Assembly (NCBI RefSeq): GCF_900091555.1
Contig: NZ_FMCX01000004.1
Location: forward strand, 310,001-374,000
Length of the DNA: 64,000 bases
Origin: Micromonospora mirobrigensis
Lineage (GTDB): Bacteria; Actinomycetota; Actinomycetes; Mycobacteriales; Micromonosporaceae
Direction: 5' to 3'
The notes under the pieces are model-generated. The model worked only from the letters and a program-made list of their open reading frames with translations, was not told the DNA's origin and made no database searches. The translations under genes and the position numbers were made by a program. This document shows, piece after piece, positions 6,809 through 15,232 of this stretch (position 1 is its first letter; each line of letters opens with the position of its first letter).

Positions 6809-8572
6809 CTACCCCATGTCCTCGGCCTCCACCGTCACTGAGGTCTCCAGCATCCGGTCGCGGACCCGCCGCGCGGCGTCGCCGGCGGCGAAGACACCCC
6901 GCAGGTCCGCGAAGGCCGGCTCCGGCGGGGCCAGCGGGACCCGGGCGTCGACGACGACCTCCAGGACGGCGGGCCGGTCCGCGGCGAGGACCTCGTCCCA
7001 CGCCGGGCCGACCAGCTCCGGCCGGTCCACCCGGACGCCGTGCAGCCCGAGCAGGCGGGCCCAGCCGGCGTACGGGACGTCCGGCCGGCGATCGGCCGTC
7101 GGGGCGGGCACCTGCCGGCCGCCACCCATCCCGGACTGGTCGCGGTTGTTGAGCACCAGCACCACCAGCCGCGGGTCGGCCCACTCCGGCCAGTGGTGGG
7201 CCACGGTGATCAGCTCCGCGAGCCCGTTGAGCTGCATAGCCCCGTCGCCGAGCAGCGCGACCACCGGCTGGTCCGGCCGGGCGAGCTTGGCCGCGACCGC
7301 GTACGGCAGGGCGCAGCCCATCGAGCCGAGCGTGCCGCAGAGCTGCGCGTTGACCCCCGGGGGCAGTTCCAGGTGCCGGGCGTACCAGTAGAGCACCGAG
7401 CCGACGTCCACGGCGACCGCTCCGGCCGGTGGCAGCCGGGACGACAGCTCGTGCAGGACCAGCTGCGGGTTCACCGGATCGGCGGGTTCGTTGGCCCGCT
7501 CGGCGGCCTGCTCCCGCCAGCCCTCCACGGTCGACTCGACGACCCCCCGCCAGTCGTGGTTGCGCAGGTGCGGCACCCGGTCGAGCAGCGCCCGCAGCGT
7601 CTCGGCGGCGTCACCGACCAGCGCCACCTCGACCGGGTAGTGGTTGCCGATCCGGCGGCCGTCGATGTCGATCTGCACCGTGCGGGTCGATCCCGGCATC
7701 GGCAGGTAGTCCGTCCAGGGCTCGGTGGTGCCCACCATCAGCAGGGTGTCGCAGCCCCCCATCAGCTGCGCGCTGGCCGGAGTGCCGACCTCGCCGAGCA
7801 CCCCGGTGTGGAAGGGCAGCCGCTCGTCGAGCACCGGCTTGCCGAGCAGCGAGGTGGCCACGCCCGCGCCCAGCCGGTCGGCCAGCGCGACGATCTCCGG
7901 GCCGGCGTCCCGGGCGCCCTGGCCGACCAGGATCGCCACCCGGTGGGCGGTGAGCAGCAGCGACGCGGCGGCGTCCAGGTCACCGTCGTGCGGCAGGACC
8001 CGGGCCAGCGGCTCACCAGGGGTGGCCGAGACGATCCGGCCGTCCTGCGGGTAGCGGTCGGACACCGGCGCGACCTGCACCGACCGGGGCAGCACCACGC
8101 AGGCCGGGCTGCGGGTCGCCGCCGCGGTACGGAACGCCTGGTCGAGCACCGCGGGAACCTGCTCCGGGCTGCGCGCGTACCGGACGAACTGGTTGCACAC
8201 GTCCCCGAAGAGCCGGCTCAGGCCGATCTCCTGGTGCGCGGCGCCCAGCGGCCCGCTGACGTCCTCGCCGATGATCGCCACCACCGGCTTGCTGTCGAGC
8301 TTGGCGTCGTAGAGGCCGTTGAGCAGGTGCACCGCGCTGGGCCCCTGAGTGGCCAGGCAGACGCCGATGCCGCCGGTGAACTTGGCGTGCCCGGTGGCCA
8401 TGAAGGACGCTGTCTCCTCGTGCCGGGCCGGCACGAACTCCGGATCACCGCCGGAGTGGTCCAGCGCCTCGACCAGCGGGGCGATCGCCCACCCGGGGTA
8501 GCCGAACGCCCGCGGCACCTGCCAGGCGCGCAGCCGCTCGACCACCAGGTCGGCCGCGGTCCGCTCAGCCAT
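6809..8572 (-). CDS. Thiamine-diphosphate-dependent enzyme of the pyruvate oxidase/acetolactate synthase family
   Basis: A 587-residue protein with the three-domain layout of this family: Pyr domain (1-170) with the cofactor-activating glutamate in ARHEETASFMATGHAK (Glu52), a central domain (190-330), and a PP domain with the ThDP/Mg motif LLGDGAMQLNG ending in LNNRD near residues 430-465. Members decarboxylate pyruvate or related 2-oxo acids. The sequence is closer to the PoxB-like group annotated only as ThDP-requiring protein than to biosynthetic IlvB, and no small regulatory subunit gene is present. The start overlaps the end of the upstream Rv2629-like gene by 8 bases, so the pair is translationally coupled. 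The substrate cannot be assigned. Confidence 0.85.
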   Translation of the reverse strand: MAERTAADLVVERLRAWQVPRAFGYPGWAIAPLVEALDHSGGDPEFVPARHEETASFMATGHAKFTGGIGVCLATQGPSAVHLLNGLYDAKLDSKPVVAIIGEDVSGPLGAAHQEIGLSRLFGDVCNQFVRYARSPEQVPAVLDQAFRTAAATRSPACVVLPRSVQVAPVSDRYPQDGRIVSATPGEPLARVLPHDGDLDAAASLLLTAHRVAILVGQGARDAGPEIVALADRLGAGVATSLLGKPVLDERLPFHTGVLGEVGTPASAQLMGGCDTLLMVGTTEPWTDYLPMPGSTRTVQIDIDGRRIGNHYPVEVALVGDAAETLRALLDRVPHLRNHDWRGVVESTVEGWREQAAERANEPADPVNPQLVLHELSSRLPPAGAVAVDVGSVLYWYARHLELPPGVNAQLCGTLGSMGCALPYAVAAKLARPDQPVVALLGDGAMQLNGLAELITVAHHWPEWADPRLVVLVLNNRDQSGMGGGRQVPAPTADRRPDVPYAGWARLLGLHGVRVDRPELVGPAWDEVLAADRPAVLEVVVDARVPLAPPEPAFADLRGVFAAGDAARRVRDRMLETSVTVEAEDMG

Positions 8573-9689
8573 TGCCCCGGCCCGGGGTGCTGGCGTCCAC
8601 GAAGCGCAGGACCGCGCCCACGCCGTCGGTGAGCTCCGGCGCCTCCTCGGGTGCGAGGACGGTGAGTTCGGCGTCGGTGCCGGCCACCGCCCGCAGCAAC
8701 GCGGCGTCGGCGCGGACCCGCTGCGGGTCGCGGACCGACATGGCGGCCAGCTGGGCCGGGTCGGTGGCGATCTCGGTCGGGTCGGGACCGATCCAGAGTT
8801 CGCCGTCGGCGGAGGCGTCGTCGACGATGAGCATGGTGTCGACCTGGTTGCGTTGCAGTGCGGAGACCACGGCGTCCAGGCCGGCGCCGACGTCCTCCTG
8901 CATGCCGAAGCGGTCCAGCGCCGCGGTGATCCGCTGGTCGGCCACCTCGGCGATGGTCTGCACGGTCAGGTCGTCCATCCGGCCCGGGTCGGCGCCGCCG
9001 GCGCGCTTGCCGGCGTCGGTGCGGACCAGCACGTCCTGCCAGCGTTCGGGCAGCTGGGCGGCGATCATGCCGGTGGCCCGGATGTCACCGGCGACCACGA
9101 CCACGTCGGCGCCGACCTTCTCGGCCAGCTCCACGGTGGCCGCAGCGGCGTCACCGGCGTTGTGGTGCCAGGCCTCCATGGCGGCCCGCTGGTAGCGGGA
9201 CTGGGACCAGCCGCCGGGCTGCACCCGGCGCAGCTGGTAGCTCTCCCGGCCCCGGACGCTGGCCCGGCGGGGCACCCCGCCGGCGCTGACCGCGACGGCG
9301 TCGGCGCCGGTGCGGTCGGCGAGCACCCGCACCCAGGCGACCTGTTCGCCGCGCTGGGCGACCAAGGGCATGGTGTGCGGCAGGACGGACCAGGTGGCGA
9401 GGTCGCGCAGCGGCGGCGCGGAGAGGTACTCGGTGAGCACCACCCGGCCGCCGGTGGCGAACACGGCCAGGCCGTAGTCCCCCGCCATCGGATCGTGGCC
9501 GCGCACCACCCGTTCGACCGCGTCGATGGTCGCCGGGTCGGCGCCCTGCTCCAGCAGGTTGCCCTTGAGGGCTCGCCACCGCAGGTCGACCTGGGGATGC
9601 GCATCGTGGGTGTCCCGGGAGGCGTCCAGATAGACCGAGCACCACGGCCCGGGACGGTCGTAGAGCGGACGCAGGAAGGACAGCTGCAT
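8565..9689 (-). CDS. Rv2629-like protein (bacterial eRF1/Vms1-type family)
   Basis: A 374-residue protein similar in layout to mycobacterial Rv2629: an N-terminal region beginning FLRPLYDRPGPWCSVYLDASRDT, a middle RNase-H-like fold with GADVVVVAGDIRATGMIA, and a C-terminal domain with DTMLIVDDASADGELWIGPDP. The family is related to archaeo-eukaryotic release factor 1 and Vms1/ANKZF1, which act on stalled ribosomes; in mycobacteria it is linked to hypoxia and stress. A cytosolic ribosome-associated role is an inference from family. GAAAGGGG precedes the ATG at 9689. The gene overlaps the downstream ThDP enzyme by 8 bases. Confidence 0.75.
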   Translation of the reverse strand: MQLSFLRPLYDRPGPWCSVYLDASRDTHDAHPQVDLRWRALKGNLLEQGADPATIDAVERVVRGHDPMAGDYGLAVFATGGRVVLTEYLSAPPLRDLATWSVLPHTMPLVAQRGEQVAWVRVLADRTGADAVAVSAGGVPRRASVRGRESYQLRRVQPGGWSQSRYQRAAMEAWHHNAGDAAAATVELAEKVGADVVVVAGDIRATGMIAAQLPERWQDVLVRTDAGKRAGGADPGRMDDLTVQTIAEVADQRITAALDRFGMQEDVGAGLDAVVSALQRNQVDTMLIVDDASADGELWIGPDPTEIATDPAQLAAMSVRDPQRVRADAALLRAVAGTDAELTVLAPEEAPELTDGVGAVLRFVDASTPGRGNG

Positions 9690-9842
9690 GCTCGACCCCT
9701 TTCCGGCTCGGCCCCCCGCATACCCGCGCCGATCCGCTTGTCACCTGGCGTCCACACCGCCCGTGACCAGGATTCATTCACGTCGTTCAACCTCAAGGGC
9801 CGATACCATCAGTGAACGGAACAGGACTCTCGGTGGTGATCG

Positions 9843-10385
9843 ATGGACACAGACCTGCACTATCCACGCATCGTGCGGCCGACGGAACGGATCATCACGG
9901 CCCGGGTGGTCCGCCTGCTCGACGGCTACCCACGCGAGGTACGCGTGGGGCAGCCGGTGCTGGTGGCGGTGCTGACCGCCGCCGGGCTGGTGGGGCTGCT
10001 GCTGCGGCTGGCCCGGGCGTTGCTCTCCAGCGGCGGCGGTGGGGCCCGCCGCAGCTGGAAGGAGCTGAAGCAGGGACCGGAGTTCCTGGTCACCCCGGTC
10101 CGGTTGCGCGACGGCGCCGGCCGGCTCTGCGAGGTGGAGCTGCACGGGCACCTGCCGCAGAGCGCCCTGCACCCGGCCGACCACGTGCAGATCACCCTGC
10201 GGCCGCAGCGCGACGCCGACCTGCCGCCGCGGATCGAGCGGATCGTCAACCTCACCACCGGGCAGCTGCTCACCCCGCGCGTCCCGACCCTCTGGTCGCA
10301 CCTGGGGCCGCCGCTGCTGCTCCAGGCGATCCTCGGCGCGCTGCTGGTGGCGGCGCTGGTCACCTGGTCGGTGCTCACCGGCTGA
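9843..10385 (+). CDS. Uncharacterised two-pass membrane protein
   Basis: A 180-residue protein. A hydrophobic segment at about residues 38-58 and another at about 155-177 flank a 95-residue soluble, Arg-rich region (EFLVTPVRLRDGAGRLCEVELHGHLPQ), probably a small beta domain exposed to the cytosol. It is divergent from the Rv2629-like gene, with 153 bases between them that must contain both promoters. I do not recognise the family. It is followed by a broken hydrolase gene. Confidence 0.65.
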   Translation: MDTDLHYPRIVRPTERIITARVVRLLDGYPREVRVGQPVLVAVLTAAGLVGLLLRLARALLSSGGGGARRSWKELKQGPEFLVTPVRLRDGAGRLCEVELHGHLPQSALHPADHVQITLRPQRDADLPPRIERIVNLTTGQLLTPRVPTLWSHLGPPLLLQAILGALLVAALVTWSVLTG

Positions 10386-10453
10386 GCCGGGGCCACCGGG
10401 TCGCCGCGATCCGGGAGCGTGTCGGCGGCCGGCCGGTCGGGCACGCAGCGGCC

Positions 10454-11049
10454 ATGTTCGCCGACTTCACCCTCGACGAGATCGACGTCGGCCCGGTGCG
10501 GCTGCGGGTCCGCCACGGCGGCTCCGGACCGGCCGTCGTCCTGCTGCACGGTCATCCGCATACCCACGCCACCTGGCACCGGGTCGCGCCGCGGCGTACA
10601 CGGTCATCTGCCCGGACCTGCGGGGCTACGGCGGCTCCGGCAAGCCGCCGGGCGGCCCGGACCACGCCGGCTACGCCAAGCGGGCGATGGCCGCCGACGT
10701 GGTGGCGTTGCTCGCCGCGCTGGGCCACCGGCGCGCCGCGGTGGTGGGACACGACCGGGGCGGGTACGTGGCGATGCGCGCGGCCCTGGACCACCCGGAC
10801 CGGGCGGCCGACGACGCGGACCTGGCGGCCGGGCGGCGGATCGGGTGCCCGACGCTGTTCTGCTGGTCGGAGCGGGACGACATGGTGGAGCTGTACGGCG
10901 ATCCGGCCGCCATCTGGCGGCGCTGGGCGCCGGACCTGCGGACCGCCTCGATCGACTCCGGCCACCACATGGCCGAGGAGGCCCCCGGTGAGCTGGCGGC
11001 CGTGCTGGCCGACTTCCTCGGCGACGACCGGCTCAGCCGACCCTGGTGA
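10454..11049 (+). pseudogene. Alpha/beta hydrolase (haloacetate dehalogenase-like), frameshifted and internally deleted
   Basis: From the ATG at 10454, one frame encodes a normal hydrolase start: a beta strand pair and the oxyanion-hole motif VVLLHGHPHTHATWHRVAP. Near 10590-10600 the reading continues only in another frame, with YTVICPDLRGYGGSGKPPGG and the nucleophile elbow VVGHDRGGYVA (Asp nucleophile). After AALDHPDRA the sequence jumps straight to DDADLAAGRRIGCPTLFCW, skipping about 100 residues of cap domain that family members carry, then ends with the His region SGHHMAEEAPGEL. A frameshift of a few lost bases plus an in-frame deletion leave about 199 of the usual 290 residues. The gene is dead unless the shift is a sequencing error. 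Confidence 0.85.
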
Positions 11050-11371
11050 GGTCGGGGCGGGGCGTCGCGGTGACCCGCAGCATCCCGCGGCGCCGGGCCC
11101 AGCGCTCGAAGGCGACGGTGGCGAACGGCGGCACCGCGCAGGCCAGGGCCAGCGCGGTCACCGGCAGGCTCCACCGGTGCAGCCGGGCCACCGCGAGCAC
11201 CAGCAGGCCGTACGCGACGAAGAGCGCCCCGTGGATCGGGCCGAAGATCTTGACGCCGATCTCGTTGTCCGGCGGGCCGTACTTCACGGCCATGCCGACG
11301 AGCAGGGCGAGCCAGGAGCACGCCTCGGCGATGGCGGCCGCCACGAACAGCCGGGTGGTCTTCTCGCGCAT
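11033..11371 (-). CDS. DUF3817 integral membrane protein
   Basis: A 112-residue protein with three to four membrane segments and the family's signature stretches AIAEACSWLALLVGMAVKYG and GPIHGALFVAYGLLVLAVA. The ATG at 11371 is chosen for GGGAGG at 11374-11380 just upstream. Function is unknown; the family is widespread in actinobacteria. Its last 17 bases overlap tail to tail with the broken hydrolase gene. Confidence 0.85.
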   Translation of the reverse strand: MREKTTRLFVAAAIAEACSWLALLVGMAVKYGPPDNEIGVKIFGPIHGALFVAYGLLVLAVARLHRWSLPVTALALACAVPPFATVAFERWARRRGMLRVTATPRPDLTRVG

Positions 11372-11551
11372 GGTCCTCCCTCTTCCGCCGGCCATGCTAG
11401 CCACCGCACGGCCGCCACCCTCGGTGCGCGCGCCCGCACGCGACGGGGATCACCCGGGCCACGACTGGGTAGGTAAAGAGTCCTTCGGGTCTTTCCTCGC
11501 CCCGCCGACCCGTGCGAGGTTGGGGAGACCAACGGTGACAGGGTGGTGACC

Positions 11552-13030
11552 ATGGGCGAGGACGTCGGCGCGCGTACCTTCAGTCGGGAGGACCGGGCCC
11601 GGTACCGGGAGAAGGTCCGGCGCTGTCTGGACGTCTTCGCCGAGATGCTGCGCGAGTCGCGGTTCGACGTGCAGCGGCCGATGACCGGCCTGGAGATCGA
11701 GCTGAACCTGGTCGACAACGACTCGATGCCGACGATGCGCAACGCCGACGTGCTGGCGGCGGTCGCCGACCCGGACTTCCAGACCGAGCTGGGCCAGTTC
11801 AACGTGGAGATCAACGTCGCCCCGCGCCGGCTGGCCGGCGCCGGCACCGCGGAGTTCGAGGAGCACGTCCGGGCCAGCCTGAACGAGGCCGAGTCGAAGG
11901 CCCGCACGGTCGGCGCGCACATGGTGATGATCGGCATCCTGCCCACCCTGCGGCCGGAGCACCTGACCGCCGAGACGCTCTCGGCGAACCCGCGCTACGC
12001 GTTGCTCAACGAGCAGATCTTCGCCGCCCGCGGCGAGGACCTGCCGATCTCGATCAGCGGGGTGGAGCGGCTGCGCGCCACCGCCGACACCATCACCCCG
12101 GAGGCGGCCTGCACGAGCACCCAGTTCCATCTCCAGGTCAGCCCGGCCCAGTTCGCCGACTACTGGAACGCCGCCCAGGCCGTCGCCGGCATCCAGGTCG
12201 CCCTGGGGGCGAACTCGCCGCTGTTCTTCGGCCGGGAACTGTGGCGGGAGACCCGGGTGCCGCTGTTCCAGCAGGCCACCGACACCCGGTCCGAGGAGAT
12301 CAAGGCCCAGGGGGTACGTCCCCGGGTGTGGTTCGGGGAACGCTGGATCACCAGCGTCTTCGACCTGTTCGAGGAGAACGTCCGCTACTTCCCGGCGCTG
12401 CTGCCCGTCTGCGACCCGGAGGACCCGGCCAAGACCCTCGCGGCCGGCGAGGTGCCGAAGCTGGCCGAGCTGCGCCTGCACAACGGCACCATCTACCGCT
12501 GGAACCGGCCGGTGTACGACGTGCTGAAGGGCCGCCCGCACCTGCGGGTGGAGAACCGCGTGCTGCCGGCCGGGCCGACCGTGGTGGACACCATCGCCAA
12601 CGGGGCGTTCTACTTCGGGCTGGTCCGGGCCCTGGCGGAGTCCGACCGGCCACTGTGGTCGCAGATGTCGTTCAGCGCCGCCGAGGAGAACTTCACCAGC
12701 TGCGCCCGGCACGGCATCGACGCCCAGGTCTTCTGGCCGGCGCTGGGCTACCTGCCCGCCACCGAGCTGGTGCTGCGCCGGCTGCTGCCGCTGGCGTACC
12801 ACGGGCTGGACCGGTGGGGTGTCGACCCGGCCGAGCGGGACCGGCTGCTCGGCATCATCGAGCAGCGCTGCCTGACCGGGCGCAACGGCGCCAGCTGGCA
12901 GGTGGAGGCGCTGCACCGGTTCGAGCAGGCCGACCACCTGGACCGGCCGGCGGCGCTGCGCGAGGTGGTCCGGCACTACGTCGACCTGATGCACGGCAAC
13001 CGGCCGGTCCACGAGTGGCCGATCCCTTGA
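11552..13030 (+). CDS. Glutamate-cysteine-ligase family 2 (GCS2/YbdK-like) enzyme
   Basis: A 492-residue protein of the ATP-grasp-like GCS2 fold, which joins glutamate to an amine or cysteine with ATP. Visible family segments are the start GLEIELNLVD (glutamate and metal binding), FQTELGQFNVEINVAPR, SANPRYALLNEQIFAARG, TSTQFHLQVSP and NGTIYRWNRPVYD, followed by HLRVENRVLPAGPTVVD. Micromonosporaceae make mycothiol rather than glutathione, so the physiological product is uncertain; EgtA-type gamma-glutamylcysteine formation for ergothioneine is one option, but no egt genes are adjacent. GTG codons at 11543 and 11546 are alternative starts. The gene stands alone. Confidence 0.75.
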   Translation: MGEDVGARTFSREDRARYREKVRRCLDVFAEMLRESRFDVQRPMTGLEIELNLVDNDSMPTMRNADVLAAVADPDFQTELGQFNVEINVAPRRLAGAGTAEFEEHVRASLNEAESKARTVGAHMVMIGILPTLRPEHLTAETLSANPRYALLNEQIFAARGEDLPISISGVERLRATADTITPEAACTSTQFHLQVSPAQFADYWNAAQAVAGIQVALGANSPLFFGRELWRETRVPLFQQATDTRSEEIKAQGVRPRVWFGERWITSVFDLFEENVRYFPALLPVCDPEDPAKTLAAGEVPKLAELRLHNGTIYRWNRPVYDVLKGRPHLRVENRVLPAGPTVVDTIANGAFYFGLVRALAESDRPLWSQMSFSAAEENFTSCARHGIDAQVFWPALGYLPATELVLRRLLPLAYHGLDRWGVDPAERDRLLGIIEQRCLTGRNGASWQVEALHRFEQADHLDRPAALREVVRHYVDLMHGNRPVHEWPIP

Positions 13031-13046
13031 CGGTGGGCGCGGCGGA

Positions 13047-13341
13047 CTAGGGGTTGGTCGCCACCTGGCGCAGTTGGGCGAAGGCCTGGTCCGCGTCGGC
13101 GACGGCCTCGGGTCGTACATCGTGCGCGCTCCGCCCGTCGGCGATCTTCTGCCAGTTGGTCCGGGCCAGTACGCGCTGAACCGCGATCACCTGGGCGGCC
13201 TGCAGTCGGCCCCGGACACCCGGATCGAGGACGTCGGCCAGCGCCTCCTCGTCGTCGAGCATGTACCGCAGGAGCCGTCCCGCCAGGCTCGGGGTGCTGA
13301 ACACCAGCCGATGAAACGCCACCACCTCGGGATGATCGGAC
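13047..13341 (-). pseudogene. C-terminal remnant of a TetR-family regulator
   Basis: About 95 codons read in frame on the minus strand. The readable part starts SDHPEVVAFHRLVFSTPSLAGRLLRY and continues DDEEALADVLDPGVRGRLQAAQVIAVQRVLARTNW, which looks like the ligand-binding half of a TetR regulator. No helix-turn-helix half is found upstream: at about 13341 the sequence abruptly becomes a plus-strand DUF2975 fragment. The DNA-binding domain has therefore been lost, probably by the same deletion that removed the start of the facing gene. The open part from the GTG at 13325 is 92 codons. Confidence 0.65.
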
Positions 13342-13548
13342 GTGATCGTGTGGGCGATCGCCGCCGTGTGGCTGACGCTGGTCGCCGTGCTCCTCTACGT
13401 CGGTCTGAACGCCGACGACCCGGCACCGATCGTGGCGTTCTTCCTGATGACCGCCGGGGTCACGGTGGCCGGGCTGCTCATGGTGGTCATGCGCGCCCTG
13501 CTGCGGCAGGCCACCACGCTGCGCACCGACATGGAAGCGGTGATCTGA
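13342..13548 (+). pseudogene. C-terminal fragment of a DUF2975 membrane protein
   Basis: Sixty-eight codons from a GTG at 13342; an in-frame stop at 13333 blocks extension. Two hydrophobic segments are followed by LLRQATTLRTDMEAVI, the characteristic end of DUF2975 proteins, which normally have about 160 residues and four membrane segments. The first half is missing. The stop overlaps the ATG of the following HTH gene (TGATG), the usual arrangement of DUF2975 with its Cro/YozG-type regulator, so the operon end survived while its front was lost. Confidence 0.7.
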
Positions 13549-13769
13549 TGCCGATCGTCGTGCGCATCGACGTCGAGCTGGCCAGACGCAAGATGAGCGT
13601 TGGCGAGTTCGCCGAACGGGTCGGGCTGACCCCGGCGAACGTGGCCGTGCTGAAGAACGGCCGGGCCAAGGCGGTCCGGTTCAGCACCCTGGAGGCGATG
13701 TGCCGGGTGCTCGACTGCCAGCCCGGCGACCTGCTCGAGTACGTCGACGACGAGGGCGAGGAACGATGA
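13548..13769 (+). CDS. YozG-like Cro/C1-type helix-turn-helix regulator
   Basis: A 73-residue DNA-binding protein consisting of a single HTH_26-type domain: MPIVVRIDVELARRKMSVGE, then VGLTPANVAVLKNGRAKAVRF as the turn and recognition helix, and LDCQPGDLLEY as the closing helix. It is intact and usually controls the DUF2975 membrane protein gene in front of it. Its ATG overlaps the stop of the DUF2975 fragment, and its own stop overlaps the ATG of the next small gene, so it depends on the same, apparently deleted, promoter. Confidence 0.85.
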   Translation: MPIVVRIDVELARRKMSVGEFAERVGLTPANVAVLKNGRAKAVRFSTLEAMCRVLDCQPGDLLEYVDDEGEER

Positions 13770-13929
13770 GGTGGCTGCTCGCGGCGGCGGCCCTGCTCGC
13801 CGGGGCGCTCGGCGTGGCCGGCCTCGTCTTCGGGGCGGCAGACGACTCGCCGGGCCTGCAACTTCTGGGGGCCTGCTGGTGATCGGCGCGGTCGCGGCCG
13901 CCGTGCGGCTCGTCCCCCGCACCCGCTGA
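13766..13929 (+). pseudogene. Small two-segment membrane protein with a one-base frameshift
   Basis: Translation from the ATG at 13766 gives a hydrophobic helix (MRWLLAAAALLAGALGVAGL) and stops at 13882 after GLQLLGACW. Skipping a frame at about 13874 restores LLVIGAVAAAVRLVPRTR, a second membrane helix ending at the TGA at 13929. Insertion of one C after GGGGCC would give a smooth LLGALLVIG join, so a single-base deletion is likely. It is the last gene of the DUF2975/HTH unit. Confidence 0.65.
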
Positions 13930-13965
13930 GCTCGGGCCGACGCGCCATCCCGGCATCGGTGCGCA

Positions 13966-14001
13966 TAGACATCGTCTACGGCCAATGGTAGACACTGTCT
14001 A
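13966..14001 (+). promoter_or_regulatory. Tandem TetR operators overlapping a leaderless promoter
   Basis: Two perfect palindromes TAGAC-N3-GTCTA lie at 13966-13978 and 13989-14001, 23 bases apart. Their left halves also serve as a -35 (TAGACA, 13966-13971) and, after exactly 17 bases, a -10 (TAGACA, 13989-13994). Transcription would start at about 14001, which is the A of the ATG, so the mRNA is probably leaderless. The adjacent TetR gene is the obvious binder. Confidence 0.8.
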
Positions 14002-14579
14002 TGCACGCTGATGAGGGCTTACCCGCACGGCTGATCCGGGTAGGCGGCGAACTGCTCGACGAGAAAGGTCCGTCTGCCGTGTCACTGCGGGAGACCGCCC
14101 GACGGGCCGGCGTCTCCCACGGCGCGCCGCGCCGCTACTTCCCGACCCATCTCGAACTGCTGTCGGCCATCGCCCGCGACGGGTTCGTCGACCTCGCCGG
14201 CCGGGCGGACGCCGCCCTGGCGACGGCGCCCCCCGACGCGCGCACCCGGGTGGCCGTACTCGCCCGGGTCTACCTCGACTTCGCCGCCACCCGTCGCGGC
14301 CGGTACGCGTTGATGTTCCGCCACGACCTGCTGGAGAGCGGCCATCTGGGCCTGCGCCACACCAGCCTGCCGCTGTTCCGCCTCCTCACCGACCTGGTCG
14401 CGCAGGCCCGGCCGGCTCCGCAACCGCCGGCCCCGGTGGTCGCGGGAGCGCTTTGGGCCAACCTGCACGGCCTCGCCGAGTTGTGGAACTGGGGCAGCCT
14501 CACCCTCGCGACCGGCGCCGCCGACCCCGCCGCGCTGATCGAGGCGACCCTCACCGCGCACCTCGGACCCGCCGCATGA
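14001..14579 (+). CDS. TetR-family transcriptional regulator
   Basis: A 192-residue repressor. The N-terminal helix-turn-helix spans about residues 10-55 (PSAVSLRETARRAGVSHGAPRRYFPTHLELLSAIA). The C-terminal all-helical domain (about 70-190) resembles the TetR_C WHG type, with YALMFRHDLLESGHLGL. It ends in an ATGA overlap with the acyltransferase gene, so it likely regulates itself and that gene through the two TAGAC-N3-GTCTA sites lying on its own start. The ligand is unknown, but lipid or acyl compounds are plausible given the partner. Confidence 0.9.
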   Translation: MHADEGLPARLIRVGGELLDEKGPSAVSLRETARRAGVSHGAPRRYFPTHLELLSAIARDGFVDLAGRADAALATAPPDARTRVAVLARVYLDFAATRRGRYALMFRHDLLESGHLGLRHTSLPLFRLLTDLVAQARPAPQPPAPVVAGALWANLHGLAELWNWGSLTLATGAADPAALIEATLTAHLGPAA

Positions 14580-15232
14580 CCGACACCCCGGCCCTGTACG
14601 CGCTGGCCCAGCACACCGTCGGCCGTTATCTGCGCCATTCCTGGCGGCCCACCGTGGCCGGCCTCGAACACCTCCCCCACACCGGCGGCGCGATCCTCGC
14701 CGCCAACCACCTGTCGGTCGCCGACCAACTGTTCCTCGGCATCCTGACGCCCCGACACGTCGCCTTCTGGGCCAAGGCCGAATACTTCCGCTCCGCCGGC
14801 GCGCGCGGACGCCTCACCCGCGGCGTCGTCACCGCGATGGGCGCCATCCCGGTCGAGCGGGGCGGCGGACGGGCCGCCCTCGCGGCGTTCGACGCCGCCG
14901 TTCCGGTCCTGCGCTCCGGCGGGCTGGTGGCCGTCTTCCCCGAGGGCACCCGCTCACCGGACGGCCGCCTCTACCGCGGTCGCACCGGCACGGTCCGCCT
15001 CGCCCACCAGGCCGGCGTGCCCATCGTCCCGGTCGGCATCCGGGGCACGGACCTGCTCCGCCCGCCCGGATCCCGACTGCCCCGCCGCCATCCCGTGAGC
15101 ATCACCTTCGGGCCGGCCATTCCCGTGCACATCCGCCGGCCCGCCGACATCCGCACGCTCACCGACACCGTGATGGCGACCATCCAGTCGCTGACCGCCC
15201 AGGAGTACGTGCCGCGGTACGCCCGCGCGTGA
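14576..15232 (+). CDS. 1-acyl-glycerol-3-phosphate acyltransferase (PlsC family)
   Basis: A 218-residue membrane-associated acyltransferase that transfers a fatty acyl group to lysophosphatidic acid or a similar acceptor. The catalytic NHLSVAD (HX4D) motif is at about residues 42-48, and the acceptor-phosphate motif FPEGTRS at about 120. There is also GAIPVERGGG in block II and VPIVPVGIRG in block IV. The start codon overlaps the stop of the TetR gene by four bases. Family members of this length are often specialised rather than the housekeeping PlsC. The downstream DJ-1/PfpI-like reading frame overlaps its stop. Confidence 0.9.
   Translation: MTDTPALYALAQHTVGRYLRHSWRPTVAGLEHLPHTGGAILAANHLSVADQLFLGILTPRHVAFWAKAEYFRSAGARGRLTRGVVTAMGAIPVERGGGRAALAAFDAAVPVLRSGGLVAVFPEGTRSPDGRLYRGRTGTVRLAHQAGVPIVPVGIRGTDLLRPPGSRLPRRHPVSITFGPAIPVHIRRPADIRTLTDTVMATIQSLTAQEYVPRYARA

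Noticed and set aside
9695..9740. GGGTAT upstream of the Rv2629-like gene as a SigF -10
   Set aside because: No GTTT-like -35 at 14-17 bases was found.
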